In this document: positions 9,901 through 21,739 of the stretch, piece by piece
Layout of the letters: the number at the start of each line of letters is the position of its first letter
How positions within the stretch are numbered: the stretch's first letter is position 1
Assembly: GCA_025331565.1 (NCBI GenBank)
Contig: JAFREQ010000012.1
Span: 8,422,501 to 8,486,500 of the forward strand
Length of the DNA stretch: 64,000 bases
Reading direction: 5' to 3'
Origin: Holacanthus passer
Taxonomy: Eukaryota; Chordata; Actinopteri; Pomacanthidae
The notes under the pieces: model-generated
The model's input: only the letters and a program-made list of their open reading frames with translations
Told to the model about the DNA's origin: nothing
Database searches by the model: none
Position numbers and translations under genes: made by a program

Positions 9901-11870
9901 TTTTTTTATTTTTTCAGGAGGATAGAGGTCAACACCAACAACAATTTATGATATATAGGAGATATGCAGTATTTCTTAATTGCTATGCCATATTTAAATG
10001 TACAGTATGTAATTTCTGATGTTAGGAGTCTCTCAATCAAAATAATACACAAACAAAACACATTGTTGGTGGAGTAATGTGGAATCATTGGAGTTGTCTT
10101 CATTCTTACACAACCACCTTTGCAGATGACAATCACTCTGACCTGATTCAAAATCAGGTTGACACAATGACATAACGTATTTAAGTTTTATTCACGTCAT
10201 GTTTAGCCACATTTGCTGACTTCCTTCCTCACTCTCTGAATCATCATCTTGTGTTTCCTGTGTTTCCACTGAAATGATAACAACTAGAGGGAGAAGGGGC
10301 GACGCCACAAAACCACTCGATTACATGACACACCCATTTCACTACCCAACACACCCACTGAGATCTTTTCCTAAACCTCACCAAGTAGTTTTGGTGCCTC
10401 TAAACGTAATCAAAATGCAACTGTTTTGTGGTGTATTATGCCCCTCCACACGCACTGAGCTTGGAAAAACAACAGACGCAACTTGGTTTCGGCGGCAGTG
10501 TGGTTTGTTTTGAGAGCAAATCGGAGGGTGAAGACTCACCAAGGAAGATGGAGGCCAAAGGGGCCGCCAAATGGCCTGGCAGAGTGGCCAGTGCTGTCGC
10601 TGGCAGGTACCAATCCAAGTCTTGTCCTGGAGTCCGCTGGAGAACAAGGCGAGGAAGGGCTTGATGGGCTGCTGAGAAGCATGTTTGAGGCTGAGTGCTG
10701 GGAGTACAGTTAGGACACCTCCAGACCTTGAGGAGCTAGTTGGCATTCAGGCCATCTACATATGTGAAGTGCAGGAATTCCACATGCACCTCACCTCCTC
10801 TTAAATACTGCACAGCAATGGAAATTTGATTGCTTTTAATAATTTCTTAATAATATATTTCTTCAACCATTAGGGTGAAAAGTGGCACCTGATACTACAA
10901 GTCCCTCATCTGTACCCTCTCATCCTGTTCCATCTCCTTGTCCCATTGCTTTTCTTATTCCCCCTGCTAGGAGGAAGAGGCAGGTGCCTACTTGTCCTCT
11001 TCCCTCTCGGGCATCAAGTTACCAGTATCCACCTCTACTGTTCGAGGATGTTTGAAAAAAAAGAAGAAAATATCCATAATAACATTACAATTTCCCAACT
11101 TGCTTAACTAGTGTTAAATGAAAATGGGAAGGATTGGCTTATTGTGCTCAGTAATTTCCTTGGTTGTTCAAATGAGGGGTTGAGATGGGCCTAATACAAT
11201 TCCTGGTGGGGCTGTGGCCCAACCAAGCCATACCCTGCCACTGCCCATGGCTGCTAGCTGTTTGTTTTACAAACCAGCTGCAAGAAAGCAACAGACACAG
11301 CCAAAGCTGCAAGCAATACAGCCTCTATGCTTAACTTAAACTGTTGACTCATAGTTCTTCAGAATTACCAGAATTACTCAACACTGAGATAATAGTGTTA
11401 ATAGTGTCTGACCTTCTGAGATAATAATCTCAGTAGTTCAGAAAAACGAGAGCAGCATTTTTCCATCAAAAAACATTTCTCAGAATTTTAAGATAATAAT
11501 CTCATTAACGCAGAGTTTTTTTCATTTAAACATTTCTCAGGATTTTGAGATAATGCTCACGTAAATTCAGCAAAAACAGAGCAAGCATTTTTTCTTAAGT
11601 GAATGCATTACACCTCTGTTGTCTTAACACTTTTTCATTTTCATGTTTTATTTGTTTGTATTACCTTTAATTTAGACAACTGTTCAATTCTTTCCAACAT
11701 AAAGGAACTGTAATGGAAAGCTGTACTACTATTTCAAAGCCTTCTCCACAATGGCTGAAAGTTTTATTTTATTCATTTATTGGTCTAAAAGTAGTTTAAT
11801 GAACTACTCTCCTCAGGTTGCTAAAGCTATAAAGGACATGACCTCAGTGTCCTCAATGTTAGTGGTCTCA
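9901..11870. other. Intergenic, repeat-rich stretch
   Basis: No gene is supported. Segment 10300-10560 carries words such as CCTAAACCTCACCAAGTAG that resemble a common fish interspersed repeat. Overlapping frames on both strands between 10378 and 10746 show no domain. The remainder is AT-rich with no clear structure. Confidence 0.4.
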
Positions 11871-12000
11871 CTTATCGAGTTCAACATGCCTCAAGAGCTG
11901 CTGATCCAGTTCTACACTGCAATCATCCAGTCTGTTCTCTGCACGTCCATCACTGTGTGGTTTGGATCAGCCACCAAACAGGACAGGAATAGACAACTGA
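11871..12000 (+). pseudogene. LINE (Rex1/L2-like) reverse-transcriptase C-terminal fragment
   Basis: Plus-strand translation contains FNMPQELLIQFYTAIIQS followed by VLCTSITVWFGSATKQDR. This is the characteristic region just after the RT domain in fish non-LTR elements (FYxxxIxSVLxxxITVWFG). Flanking sequence does not continue the protein, so this is a short truncated remnant. Confidence 0.65.
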
Positions 12001-12304
12001 AAAGCAGTGTGCTCCTGTCTTTCTTTCCTTCTAACATGTGCTGGTTTGAGATGCACCTGAGTCAGCCACACATTGCTTGAAGTTGGGGAACCTTCTTTGA
12101 CTTGAAATACACTTGATAGATAAGATGATGTAAAACAGTTTCCTCGACTGGTCATTTGATATTGTGAAAAAAGCTTACGATAATAAAAATAAAAACAATC
12201 AATAAAAAACAATAACAAAATGTACATTCTGTGATTGGCAACTTGGTAGTTAGGATACATTAACATGAGGTATAATCAGAGGAGTTGTGCGTGATACATA
12301 CAAA

Positions 12305-12350
12305 CATAAGATAAGATATACCTCTATTTGTACCACAGAGGGGAAATTCA
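12305..12350 (-). repeat. Reversed retroposon 3' tail
   Basis: The minus strand reads a CCCCTCTGTGGTACAAATAG-type motif followed by ATCTTATC. This is the same tail module as at 5935-6030 and 37975-38030. Confidence 0.5.
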
Positions 12351-12661
12351 CATCCCTTGCTCGACAGCATGTGTCAGTGTGCGATACCGGAGAAAGAGAT
12401 TCCAGGCACAATCTTTGGTGAAATGTGGTGAAAAACTGAAAACGAACAAGTTCAAATAATATTTTAATAATGGAAAATAATGATAACATGATCGTCATTT
12501 AGAGATTCTTTGAAGAGTTGGCCATTAGGGCTACAAATGATTCAAACAAAAATAGAGTTAATGAATAATGGAAAACAAAGTTATAAAAACCATACAACTG
12601 CTACCTTAGAAACATATTAGCAATACAGATGTTTTGTGACAGTGTTAGAGTGAGAGTATTG

Positions 12662-12667
12662 GTTTAT
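12662..12667 (-). terminator. Polyadenylation signal of receptor 1
   Basis: AATAAA on the minus strand, 31 bases after the receptor 1 stop codon, implying a very short 3' UTR. Distal alternatives are possible. Confidence 0.5.
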
Positions 12668-12697
12668 TTATATAATGGATAACTTTATACTACAGCA

Positions 12698-13756
12698 TCA
12701 GATAGATACAACAGACCTTTTGCTAGGACATGAGCGAGAATCCTCCTCCTGGAAGGCAGTCTCCAAAACATTCAGGATGGATTTGCGAACTTTGTCTTTG
12801 AAATCTTGACCCATGAACACGTACAGCAGTGGGTTCAAGCAGCTGTTGAGAAAGGCCAGGCTGGTGGTTAAAGGGATCCCGACAGTGATGACATCGTCTA
12901 ATGTTTCACTTCGATTAGTAGCTGTGTGATTCACCAACTCAATTAGAGCCATGATGTGATAAGGAGCCCAGCACAGGAAAAAAGTGGTGATCACAGCAGC
13001 GATGATCTTGAAGGGGCGACTTGATTGGCTGGCCAGGGTGCGGTTTCTTCTCAGGCGATGGATGATTACAGCATAACAGGAGACAATGACAGTGAAGGGG
13101 ACAACAAATCCCAGGATGAAGTGGGTCACGGCCATGGCCTGATGACGAAACTGTTCCAGCTGATTCACAGATGGTGTTTCATAATCATCAGAAAGAGCAA
13201 AGTCGTTGAAGCAGTTGATGATGTCGTCGTTGTCGTATGATGGTCCAGTGTCCCTGAAGATGAAGTTAGGAGCGCTGAGAATCAGAGCCAGCACCCAAAC
13301 ACCCAGACTCACACAGGACGCCTTGCGTACACTTCGGTGGTTCTGTGCCCAGACGGGCCACACCACAGACACGCATCTGTCCACACTGATCACCACCAGA
13401 ATGTAGACGCTGGCAAACATGTTCAGGGAACTTAATGTGCTGTTCAGTTTGCACATGAACTTGCCAAAAGGCCAGTGGAAATCCAAAGCTGTGTACGTTA
13501 CACTGAGGGGCAGGAACGCCGTGAAGAGGAAGTCGGCCACAGCAAGGTTGAGGAACCAAACCGTGTTGACCGTTTTCTTCATCTTGAACTGGGTCACCCA
13601 GATAATCACTCCGTTCCCGAGCACGCCGAGAACGAAGGCCAGGCAGTAGACTATGAGAGACATGATGTTGAGGGACTTTTCCAGATCAGCATACTTTTCT
13701 CCAGATTTCTCTATTACATTGATGTTATGGGAAGGTGCAATGGTAATATTCTCCAT
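12698..13756 (-). CDS. Chemoattractant GPCR 1 (formyl-peptide/chemerin receptor group)
   Basis: Seven-transmembrane class A receptor, 352 residues, coding in one exon. The start is the ATG at 13756; the open frame continues upstream only into intron, because the acceptor ...TTGCAG|GTCTCAAG lies at 13770/13771. Visible hallmarks are an N-glycosylation site at Asn3, the ECL disulfide Cys102-Cys182, DRC (126-128) in place of DRY, CWAPYH in TM6, NPLLY (308-312) in TM7 and the MGQDF helix-8 motif. The body reads like both CMKLR1 (FLNLAVADF, PVWAQNHRSV) and FPRs (VLGNGVIIWV, HWPFG, LETAFQE). The likely role is Gi-coupled leukocyte chemotaxis; the ligand is unknown. It differs from the other two copies in His212, where they have Arg, and in a shortened tail. 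Exon 1 is the non-coding exon at 13940. Confidence 0.9.
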   Translation of the reverse strand: MENITIAPSHNINVIEKSGEKYADLEKSLNIMSLIVYCLAFVLGVLGNGVIIWVTQFKMKKTVNTVWFLNLAVADFLFTAFLPLSVTYTALDFHWPFGKFMCKLNSTLSSLNMFASVYILVVISVDRCVSVVWPVWAQNHRSVRKASCVSLGVWVLALILSAPNFIFRDTGPSYDNDDIINCFNDFALSDDYETPSVNQLEQFRHQAMAVTHFILGFVVPFTVIVSCYAVIIHRLRRNRTLASQSSRPFKIIAAVITTFFLCWAPYHIMALIELVNHTATNRSETLDDVITVGIPLTTSLAFLNSCLNPLLYVFMGQDFKDKVRKSILNVLETAFQEEDSRSCPSKRSVVSI

Positions 13757-13939
13757 TCTTATCTTGAGACCTGCAATGACAATATAAAAAATAATATAAC
13801 ATAACAACAACAATAACATTATTTAAGGTTTGTCAGGATATGCCTCATACACGATGTATGTGTTGTATAATCTACAGCAGGTGCTGTAATTGTCTTGTCC
13901 TGTCTTGATATTAAAAGGATATTCAAAGGAAAACAGTAC

Positions 13940-14010
13940 CTTTCTTAAAGCTCGTCAGTCAGATGAGGATGTGTGCAGCACAAACAACTGCAGGTTAAGC
14001 AAGGTCTGTC
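13940..14010 (-). other. Non-coding exon 1 of receptor 1
   Basis: A donor AAGAAAG|GTACTG ends the exon at 13940, leaving a 169-base intron before the coding exon. Its last bases (GAGCTTTAAGAAAG) match exon 1 of receptor 2 (GAGCTTTGAGAAAG), so the two were duplicated together. The 5' boundary is a guess; no strong TATA box is seen. Confidence 0.5.
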
Positions 14011-16598
14011 TGACTTCTTGTGTCACTTCACCACCACAAATAGGCGGGACCACATGTAACATGATGTGATTATGATAAAATCCCACACAAAAAACTCGCC
14101 AAAGTCTGTGTTTCTCTAAAAAATTCTAAAACAAATTTAAATAACACTTAAAATGATTAGCTGTTATTAAAAGTTGTTTCTGATAATTTATCATGGGGTG
14201 GAGAGACAAATTAGTTTTCATTTCCATTAACATTGTGAGATAAGGCATAAGGGAATAGAGAATAATAATTATTTTGGTAAAATCCAGTAGATGGTAGCAA
14301 AAGTAGTGACAAAACAAAGCTAATTATAGATATATGATGACTCCGAATCACAGTCCACAAGATTTTGGTATGAGCATTCGCCAATCATGTTTGCAGTCCT
14401 TGTGGAGAGCAAAAGTGGCAGTGATTTGTTTTCATTTGCAGATATGTGTTTATTAGCCAAAATGCATCCTTCTCATCATTCTTGCATCTCAAGTTACAAA
14501 TCAAAGTGAAAACATTGCCTGACATGGATGACCCTCATATCCATTATCCATTATATGGATATCTGCTGGTGGCACTGGAAGCTCATAGAACATTTGCCGT
14601 TGTCCCCAGAGGCTGAACCAGTGTCGGACAATAGCCAATGGATTCTGAGATTGCTCAAATTTCATACAGAAAGCAGTCATTATTGAGCACTCGGGGACAG
14701 TGGTTTCATGGGAGAACCGCCACAATTGTAACATCACCACAATTTTAATAAAAAATGCACAGCTGAGATGGTGAGGCTTGAGTTAATAGCTAGTAGTAAT
14801 TGTTTTGGACATCTATCCAGACAGGCCTCACAATTAGTTGAAGCCATCAAGCTCTGTTTCCGAATGACCAGGTTGATGTGTGAGACCTGAGCTTGTTCGA
14901 TGAAAAACCACTGGCCCACTGATTGATGACCTCTCTTGCCTGTTTGGTTGGCCGACAGCCCACCTAGGATAGGTTATTTCCGCCTCTCCCCAACTCATTT
15001 GAGGTGAGTAAGGGGAAAGTGCTGTCTGAGTTTTGATTTCCATGATTACTGTGTACTAGCCACACCAGGTGCATGCTCCTTCATACTTCTTCTCACTGAA
15101 GTGTAGCGTTAACTCTCTGTGTGTGGCCAATACTGGATCTGAGCATTTTTGAACATTTGCTCAGTGCAAAATGGCCCTTTTGCATTCTGATAGTGAATAT
15201 CTGCAAAGCATCCTGTGCAATTACACAGACTGACTCGGACAGACTCTTATTTCCACATCCACATACTGCTTTTCCACAGGAAATACCCAAAGCTTGCCTT
15301 TTGGAGGGAGGATTTTTTTCAGCATTGCCACCACGACTTTGACTTTTTTCTGGTCCTGGACATGTTTTTTCCAAGTGTGTGGAAACAGTTCTGAATCTTC
15401 TGAGGGAGACGGAGGAGTGAGAATTCTGACCTACATCAACAAGCTGATTCTCACTATAATGTGAGTGCATATAGGAAACAGTGGTGCTGCTGCTCCTGCA
15501 TCAGCAGGTGAAGATAGAAGCTATAGTCATGGATGATCATATTTTCTGATCAGACTCATGTCACTGTTCACCTGGTGATCTGCCTGGGGTGGCTGGACAT
15601 GAGGAGTCAACAGTGTTGTTTTACACAACTGGAATTGCATCCTCACTCCAGCCCCACGAAATGTTGCCTTTGCTAAGAGTGGGATAGGGGAGATGTGGCA
15701 TAGGAGTCATCTTACCACATCAATGTTTTGGAGGTTATTGCAGTACAGAAAGTTCTGCTCCATTTTGCCTGTAAACAAGCAGGGGGGGTGAGGTTCACCA
15801 GCCTGCACGGCATCGCTGACCGTCACCTTTGTTCACTGAGAATTTTTCAGGATATCTGGTCACCCTACTGTGTCCCACCTGTGCACTGAGATGCTATGTT
15901 AACTGCTGCACAGCAAATTTTGGAAACAAATCACAACGAGTCAGCAGCAAGCTCATTGGTTGTTAGATAACATTAGGGAGCGGGTCACAGTTGCATAGAA
16001 TTGTGCAAGTCCGAGTTATCTACATTATGCTCCTTCCTATTAACACCCTCTCTTGCAGCATTAATCAGATTTCCTCTGAAATGTTGCAACTCTGTCCAGG
16101 AAGTGTTCTATCTTTAGTTTAGAAAATTAGTTTGAGCAAGCACAAAAGTTTCCCCTAACACGACTGCAGTATTTAAACATCAGTCAAACAAATCCACAAC
16201 AATATGTCTACTCTTTTTAAATTTAACAGTGACAGAGGATTGAAAAAATAGTTTTCATGCATTACAACACCGTGAAATTGTGCAGCGGGATCTAATTTTT
16301 TAAGTTTTTTTCCACCCAAACTGTTCAAATTATCATCTGTCGCTACTATTGCTGTCATACTTTAAGCCTGTTCTCCTTTCTGCTGCTGTCAGCTGTCATT
16401 TCAGTGCCAATCATTGCAGCCCTTCTACACCTCATTCACCTTCAGCACCCAGGTCTGAGCTCACCTGAGGCCCGCTCCTCTTCTCATCCATTCAGATCTC
16501 AGCATTCTCTTCATCCCATCACCACCACCATCACCCATAGCCTCCACCAGGGGGTATGTTATACTACTGACGACTTCACTACCCCCTTAAACTATGAT
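14011..16598. other. Spacer between receptors 1 and 2
   Basis: No gene is supported. Short minus-strand frames at 14501-15043 and 15093-15470 show no recognisable domain. The 8-bp target-site duplication of the hAT element closes the stretch. Confidence 0.4.
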
Positions 16599-17426
16599 CA
16601 GTGGTGGGTAGTACCGCGTTACATTTAATCCGTTACATGTACTTGAGTATTTTTTTTGATAAATTGTACTTTTAAGAGTAGCTATTTTGCAGAATACTTT
16701 TACTCTTACTCGAGTAAATTTGTGAGAAAATATATGTACTTTTACTCCGTTACTTTGGGCTACATGCTTGTCGTTACATTAATTTTATCTTCAAATAAAT
16801 TGAGACGAGCTCAGACGCAGCTCTGCAGCTCTCGGCTGAGGGAGACATCCTTAACCAATCACAGCGGCAGCACCGCAGGTGGACGGAGGTGTGCCCCGCC
16901 CCTCCACGGCCCTCCTTCACCTCACTGCAGCTCAAGAACATGGCAGAAGATGAATCGCCGGCGTCTCACCGAGCCAGCCGGCTAACCCGCTGGTACCGGC
17001 CGCACTGGCTGGCCTCGGCGCCGGTTACGGTTCTTTAATAAGCCGGCGTAATGTTATATGTGAACATTTTAGCCTCCAGCCGATCACAATCAGTCAGTTA
17101 AAATTTCTGTTTCAGCAATAATATAAATATAAATAATAACGTTTGAGATCATACACCGTCAAATTTGATGTTACTGTTAAGCTTCAAGCTAAACTCCTTT
17201 GACAAACAGGTCAATGTCTCAGCTGATGTCAGTGGAAACAGTTTTTGTTTTTGAAGTAATAAATTGCATCTGAAGTTACTCACTACTTGAGTAGTTTTTT
17301 GACGAGGTACTTTTTTTACTCTTACTCAAGTACTTATTTTTATGAGTACTTTTACTTCTACTTGAGTCATTTTATAAAGTAGCAGTACTTTTACTTGAGT
17401 ACCGTTGTTTACTCTACCCACCACTG
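16599..17426. mobile_element. Non-autonomous hAT transposon (MITE), complete
   Basis: An 828-bp element bounded by CAGTGGTGGGTAGTA at the left and TACCCACCACTG at the right, i.e. CAGTGGTGGGTA-type terminal inverted repeats. Perfect 8-bp target-site duplications ACTATGAT lie at 16591-16598 and 17427-17434. Subterminal regions are packed with short direct and inverted TACTTGAGTA/TACTTTTACT words. This architecture is diagnostic of hAT elements. The GC-rich centre (about 16800-17040) appears to preserve the promoter and first codons of the parent transposase. Identical duplications suggest a fairly recent insertion, inside the receptor array. Confidence 0.9.
16940..17038 (+). pseudogene. Truncated hAT transposase N-terminus
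   Basis: A 32-codon frame beginning MAEDESPASHRAS, preceded by a CCAAT box (AACCAATCACAG near 16855) and GC-rich promoter-like sequence. It stops where the element's interior seems deleted. It probably represents the start of the autonomous parent's transposase; this is inferred from position only. Confidence 0.45.
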
Positions 17427-17469
17427 ACTATGATTACAATATTAAAATATTTGTTGTTGTTCGTAATGA

Positions 17470-18160
17470 GGAGCGGGGTAGGACTCAATAGCAACACACT
17501 AAAACAGAGAGAGTTGGTAATGTCCTTTATTTCCAAAAATGCAAATCTTCAGGTACATCAACTCAAACTGAAGGATGGGTGACCCCATGGAGGAAGTTTC
17601 AGAGCCACATGGACATCAAAGGGAAATTTACAGAGAATGGCTCACCGTGTAGGGTCGTGTCCGGGGAATGACAAAACAGCCACAGAGACAGGCAAACAGA
17701 AACAGAGAATTCAGATGCAGAACAGGTGCGGAAGGCTGGGGCCAATTCAGGGTTACATCAAGGCAGGTTCATCAAAAGCAGATGAGGTTGGAAACAGTGA
17801 AATAATACCAATGGGTTAGCTCCAGAGTCTGACATCAATGATGAAAAGAACAATCTGGTGAGGTGTGGGAGAACTGGTGAGGCTTATATAAAGTCCTGAT
17901 TAGAGATTGGCTGCAGCAGTGAACACAGGTGAGAAGATGAGGTGGGAGTGGCCAGCAGGTGAGGTGAGGCAGAGGTGGAGTCAGAGGAAAAATCCTGGGA
18001 CTTGGGGTCTAAAACTATGGCAGGTGAACAGTGACAAACTGACAGACAGAACAGAGACAGAAAGACTGAACTTAGAAAGACTGAACATAGAAGACAGACA
18101 TGAACTGGACAGGACAGATACAATAAGGCTGAACTGAGACATGGCAGGACTGTGACAGTT
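17470..18160. repeat. Dispersed repeat ending in CTGTCACAGTCC (minus strand)
   Basis: A low-complexity but structured segment rich in AGACAGA, GACTGAAC and CAGGTGAG words. It is bounded on the right by GGCAGGACTGTGACAG and resembles interspersed fish repeats. Tandem AGAAAGACTGAAC units occur near 18060-18095. Open frames on both strands are low-complexity and not genes. Confidence 0.4.
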
Positions 18161-18893
18161 TTTATTTCTCTGTAAAGTTCCTGTTTTTGGTCTGAGAAGC
18201 ACTTGATTCTGCACTTACTAAACGTTGCATGGAGAACCCCTTCGACCTGCAAGTCTGTACTTAGAATAATTATGTATTCTGCTGCTCAATTAATGTTAAG
18301 AAAAAAGTCTACAATAATAATTGGAAAGACTATCAACAACAAAAATTGTATCCTATATCAACTGTGTGTGTCATTCAGATTCAGGGAACAACCTTGTGAA
18401 AGTGTGCAGTGACTATGCTGTGTGCATAATGGGTGGAAAACAAGTCCAAATCGTATTTTAATAATAGAGAATAATGATAAAAATCTAATCAAAAAAGCTT
18501 TTATTGACAGGTTCATTTAGCATGTGACAATATTCATGTCCACAGTCTTACATAAATCATAGATATACCATTACATTTGTCTCTGGTTCAGTGTCTGATG
18601 GTTAAGGAATGATGGACACTTGAGTCAAGTAAACAATACAGCTGCTACATTACACGAATAAAACTGTAAGCTCATAAAAACATGCTAGACTATTGATTAT
18701 TGACTATTTCGGTCTTTCTTTACATTAAATCAAAGCAGTCAAAATTCAGGTGAATCACTTTCTATGGTGTTGCCACATGGAAGCCAACATGATTGATTGC
18801 ATCAAGGTGCTCAGCAAAGCTAATATTTTATATTGTTCATTCGATTTTCAGTATTGCTTAGTAAGCACCAAAGGGCATTTTATGTTGCCCATT

Positions 18894-18899
18894 TTTATT
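18894..18899 (-). terminator. Candidate polyadenylation signal of receptor 2
   Basis: AATAAA on the minus strand, about 294 bases past the receptor 2 stop. A second candidate is at 18500-18505. Confidence 0.35.
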
Positions 18900-19192
18900 T
18901 CTTTTATAGTACAGACTGAAGGCACCGCTGTGAGTCAAAGAGCAGCCAACAACAAGACTAAAATATCAGTTTGTTCCATCAGAATGTAAATACTATAGGT
19001 GTAATTACTCTTTAATGCCTGATCAGTTAGCAAACCACAGAGTAAAAACTCACATAAATAAGGTTGAAATGATTCAATATTTACAGCTTGACTTGAGGGT
19101 TCTTGTATAAAGACAACCAAAGCAAAACTTTTTTTTACCTTTGTTTCACAGTGATTTGCTATGTGGAGTTTCAGTTCATTTCATGGACAGTC

Positions 19193-20302
19193 TCACACCT
19201 CAGTACTAAGAACTGACCTGTCTTTGCTCTGACTGGTGTCCATCGACTTTGTATCAGTCTGAGAGTGAGAAGCGTCCTCCTGGAAGGCAGTCTCCAATGC
19301 TCTCAGGATGGATTTGCGGACTTTATCCTTGAAATCTTGGCCCATGAACACGTACAGCAGTGGGTTCAAGCAGCTGTTGATAAAGGCCAAGCTGGTGGTT
19401 AAAGGGATCCCGACAGTGATGACATAGCCTAATGTTTCACTTCGATTAGTAGCTGTGTGATTCACCAACTCAATTAGAGCGATGGTGTGAAAAGGAGCCC
19501 AGCACAGGAAAAAAATGATGATCACAGCAGCGATGATCTTGAAGGCCCGACCAGACTGACTGGCCAGGGTGCGGTTTCTTCTCAGGCGATGGATGATTAC
19601 AGCATAACAGAAGACAATGACAGTGAAGGGGAAAACAAATCCCAGGAGGAGGCGGGTGATGGACATGGCCTGATGACGAAACTGTCGCAGCTGAATCACA
19701 GATGGTGTTTCATAATCATCAGAAAGAGCAAAGTTGTTGAAGCAGTTGATGATGTCTTCCCTGAAATATGATGGTCCAGTGTCCCTGAAGATGAAGTTAG
19801 GAACACTGAGAATCAGAGCCAGTACCCAAACACCCAGACTCACACAGGACGCCTTGCGTACATTTCGGTGGTTCTGTGCCCAGACGGGCCACACCACAGA
19901 CACACATCTGTCCACACTGATCGCCACCAGAATGTAGACGCTGGCAAAGATATTCAGGGAACTTAATGTGCTGTTCAGTTTGCACATGAACTTGCCAAAA
20001 GGCCAGTGGAAATCCAATGCAAGGTATGTCACACTGAGCGGCAGGAACGCTGTGAAGAGGAAGTCGGCCACAGCAAGGTTGAGGAACCAAACAGTGTTGA
20101 CCGTTTTCTTCATCATGAACCCGGTCACCCAGATAACCGCTCCATTCCCGAGCACACCAAAAAGGAAGGCCAGGGAGTAAACAATGAGAGTCATGGTGTG
20201 GAGAGACTTTCTCAGATCAGCATACTTGTCGATAAACACGGGGCCATTTTCTCCTGGCAAATCCGTTGTATTGCTGTGATAGGAAGGGGTAGCGTTCATC
20301 AT
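19193..20302 (-). CDS. Chemoattractant GPCR 2 (formyl-peptide/chemerin receptor group)
   Basis: A 369-residue class A GPCR in one coding exon. The ATG at 20302 follows the acceptor at 20313/20314 by 11 bases. It has N-glycosylation sites at Asn3 and Asn11, Cys107-Cys187, DRC (131-133), CWAPFH in TM6 and NPLLY (313-317). The long Ser/Thr-rich tail ends STEV, resembling FPR tails (LERAL-TED...SAEV). Arg217 in TM5 aligns with the FPR1 Arg205 / CMKLR1 TRF position, but the TM3 acidic residue that FPR1 uses for formyl peptides (Asp106) is Ser here. It is probably a Gi-coupled leukocyte receptor for a peptide or chemerin-like ligand. It is the most diverged of the three copies in TM1-TM6. Confidence 0.9.
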   Translation of the reverse strand: MMNATPSYHSNTTDLPGENGPVFIDKYADLRKSLHTMTLIVYSLAFLFGVLGNGAVIWVTGFMMKKTVNTVWFLNLAVADFLFTAFLPLSVTYLALDFHWPFGKFMCKLNSTLSSLNIFASVYILVAISVDRCVSVVWPVWAQNHRNVRKASCVSLGVWVLALILSVPNFIFRDTGPSYFREDIINCFNNFALSDDYETPSVIQLRQFRHQAMSITRLLLGFVFPFTVIVFCYAVIIHRLRRNRTLASQSGRAFKIIAAVIIIFFLCWAPFHTIALIELVNHTATNRSETLGYVITVGIPLTTSLAFINSCLNPLLYVFMGQDFKDKVRKSILRALETAFQEDASHSQTDTKSMDTSQSKDRSVLSTEV

Positions 20303-20313
20303 TGTCTTGAGAC

Positions 20314-21739
20314 CTGCAACGGGAATATGAAAATGAAAATGCTTGTGTAAGAAAGCTATGTATATATTTTACACCTCACAAATCTATGTATAAGTCGTAG
20401 CATAGCATGCACATGAAAACAGCACAGTGTAAGTGTGTGAAGGTAGGCAAGGCCAAATCTGAATAACTAATAATGTCTTTTACCGAGGGTGAGCTGCAGG
20501 GATCCATTTTGAGCCCTGTCCTGTTCACCATATTTGTGAATCTCTTTTATGTCTGAGCATAAAATTCATCTTTACACAACAATACTATTTTATACTGTGA
20601 TGCTGATTCTGTCTCTCATTTAATACACTGCAAAATGCACATGACTGTTAAATTGATACATTATGTTCAGTATATTTACTAATTCTGAAACACTGTTTCT
20701 TCAAATTGAACTGACTACACTGAACTGAGTTTAGCAGTGGGAACTGAGAGAACACTGCTGTCAGCTCAGACGTGATTTCTTCCTTGTTAAAGGCCTATTA
20801 AAAGACAGTGAAATCCACAGAAACAATCTTGACGTGATAAATCTGCAAATACATGGCCGCTGTGCTGTACATTTATAAACACTGTGAATAGGTATAATCT
20901 TTTACTGACCTGAGCTTAATAGTCTGAACCAGCAAGTAATTTAACTTACTGATGAAATTAAGACAATCAGAATCAGCACTGGACGTTTTGATTTCATGAA
21001 CAGTGATGTGTTAACTTACTGATGTATGTAAAGAAGTAGACTTGCATTTTAATGCTTATATATTTGACATATGTTTAATATTTAATATTTAAACAAAATT
21101 CATAGCAGTCTCCAGATGCAAAGATACAGAATGCAGTAATATATGAAATTGAGCAGGTCACAGAATACCAATATCTTGTCACCTGGCTTAATGAGAAATG
21201 TAGGCTACGTTCAAATGTTACGCAGGAACTCTTGCTGATAAATTGCAACTGAAGTTTGCAGCAGCTTTCCTGAGCTGTAAAAAGACGTGTTGAAACAGTC
21301 TTCCTCTCAGTTCTGAACTACGAGGGAGTCAGATGTTGACATGCTGCTGCCTCTATTCAGCCCTCAGCTTCTTCGCTGGTGATAGTAAATACTCACTTAT
21401 TATCATTATACCAAACTGATAACCGAGTGCTTCTGTGAAATAAAATTCACATTAAATTAGAGACACGCCTAAAATAACAACACAATTTGATGACCAAAGG
21501 TTTGAGCAAAGCTTCACATAATAACCTAACTGTGTTTTCTTGATAGACCATGATAAACCATGATAGACTAAGAAAAGCAGCAAGAGCTCTGAAATAAACT
21601 GGCGTAACTTATTTTAATTAACTGCTTTATTGTGCAAATCCAGGGTAAAAGGTCTCTGTAGCACACATTGTTGTAAAACAACCTCAGATTCATCTCATGA
21701 AAAAAATCTAAAATTATGAGAATGATAAATGCAACTCAC
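20314..21739 (-). other. Intron 1 of receptor 2
   Basis: A 1,426-base AT-rich intron between the non-coding exon ending at 21740 and the coding exon starting at 20313. Compare 169 and 589 bases in the two paralogues. No further exon or element is identified. Confidence 0.6.

Noticed and set aside
10378..10746. Overlapping frames on both strands, the longest 122 residues
   Set aside because: Composition resembles interspersed repeat sequence; neither strand shows a domain.
13757..13819. N-terminal extension of receptor 1 (MLLLLLCYII...)
   Set aside because: It reads through the intron acceptor. The other two copies have the same acceptor followed by the true start codon.
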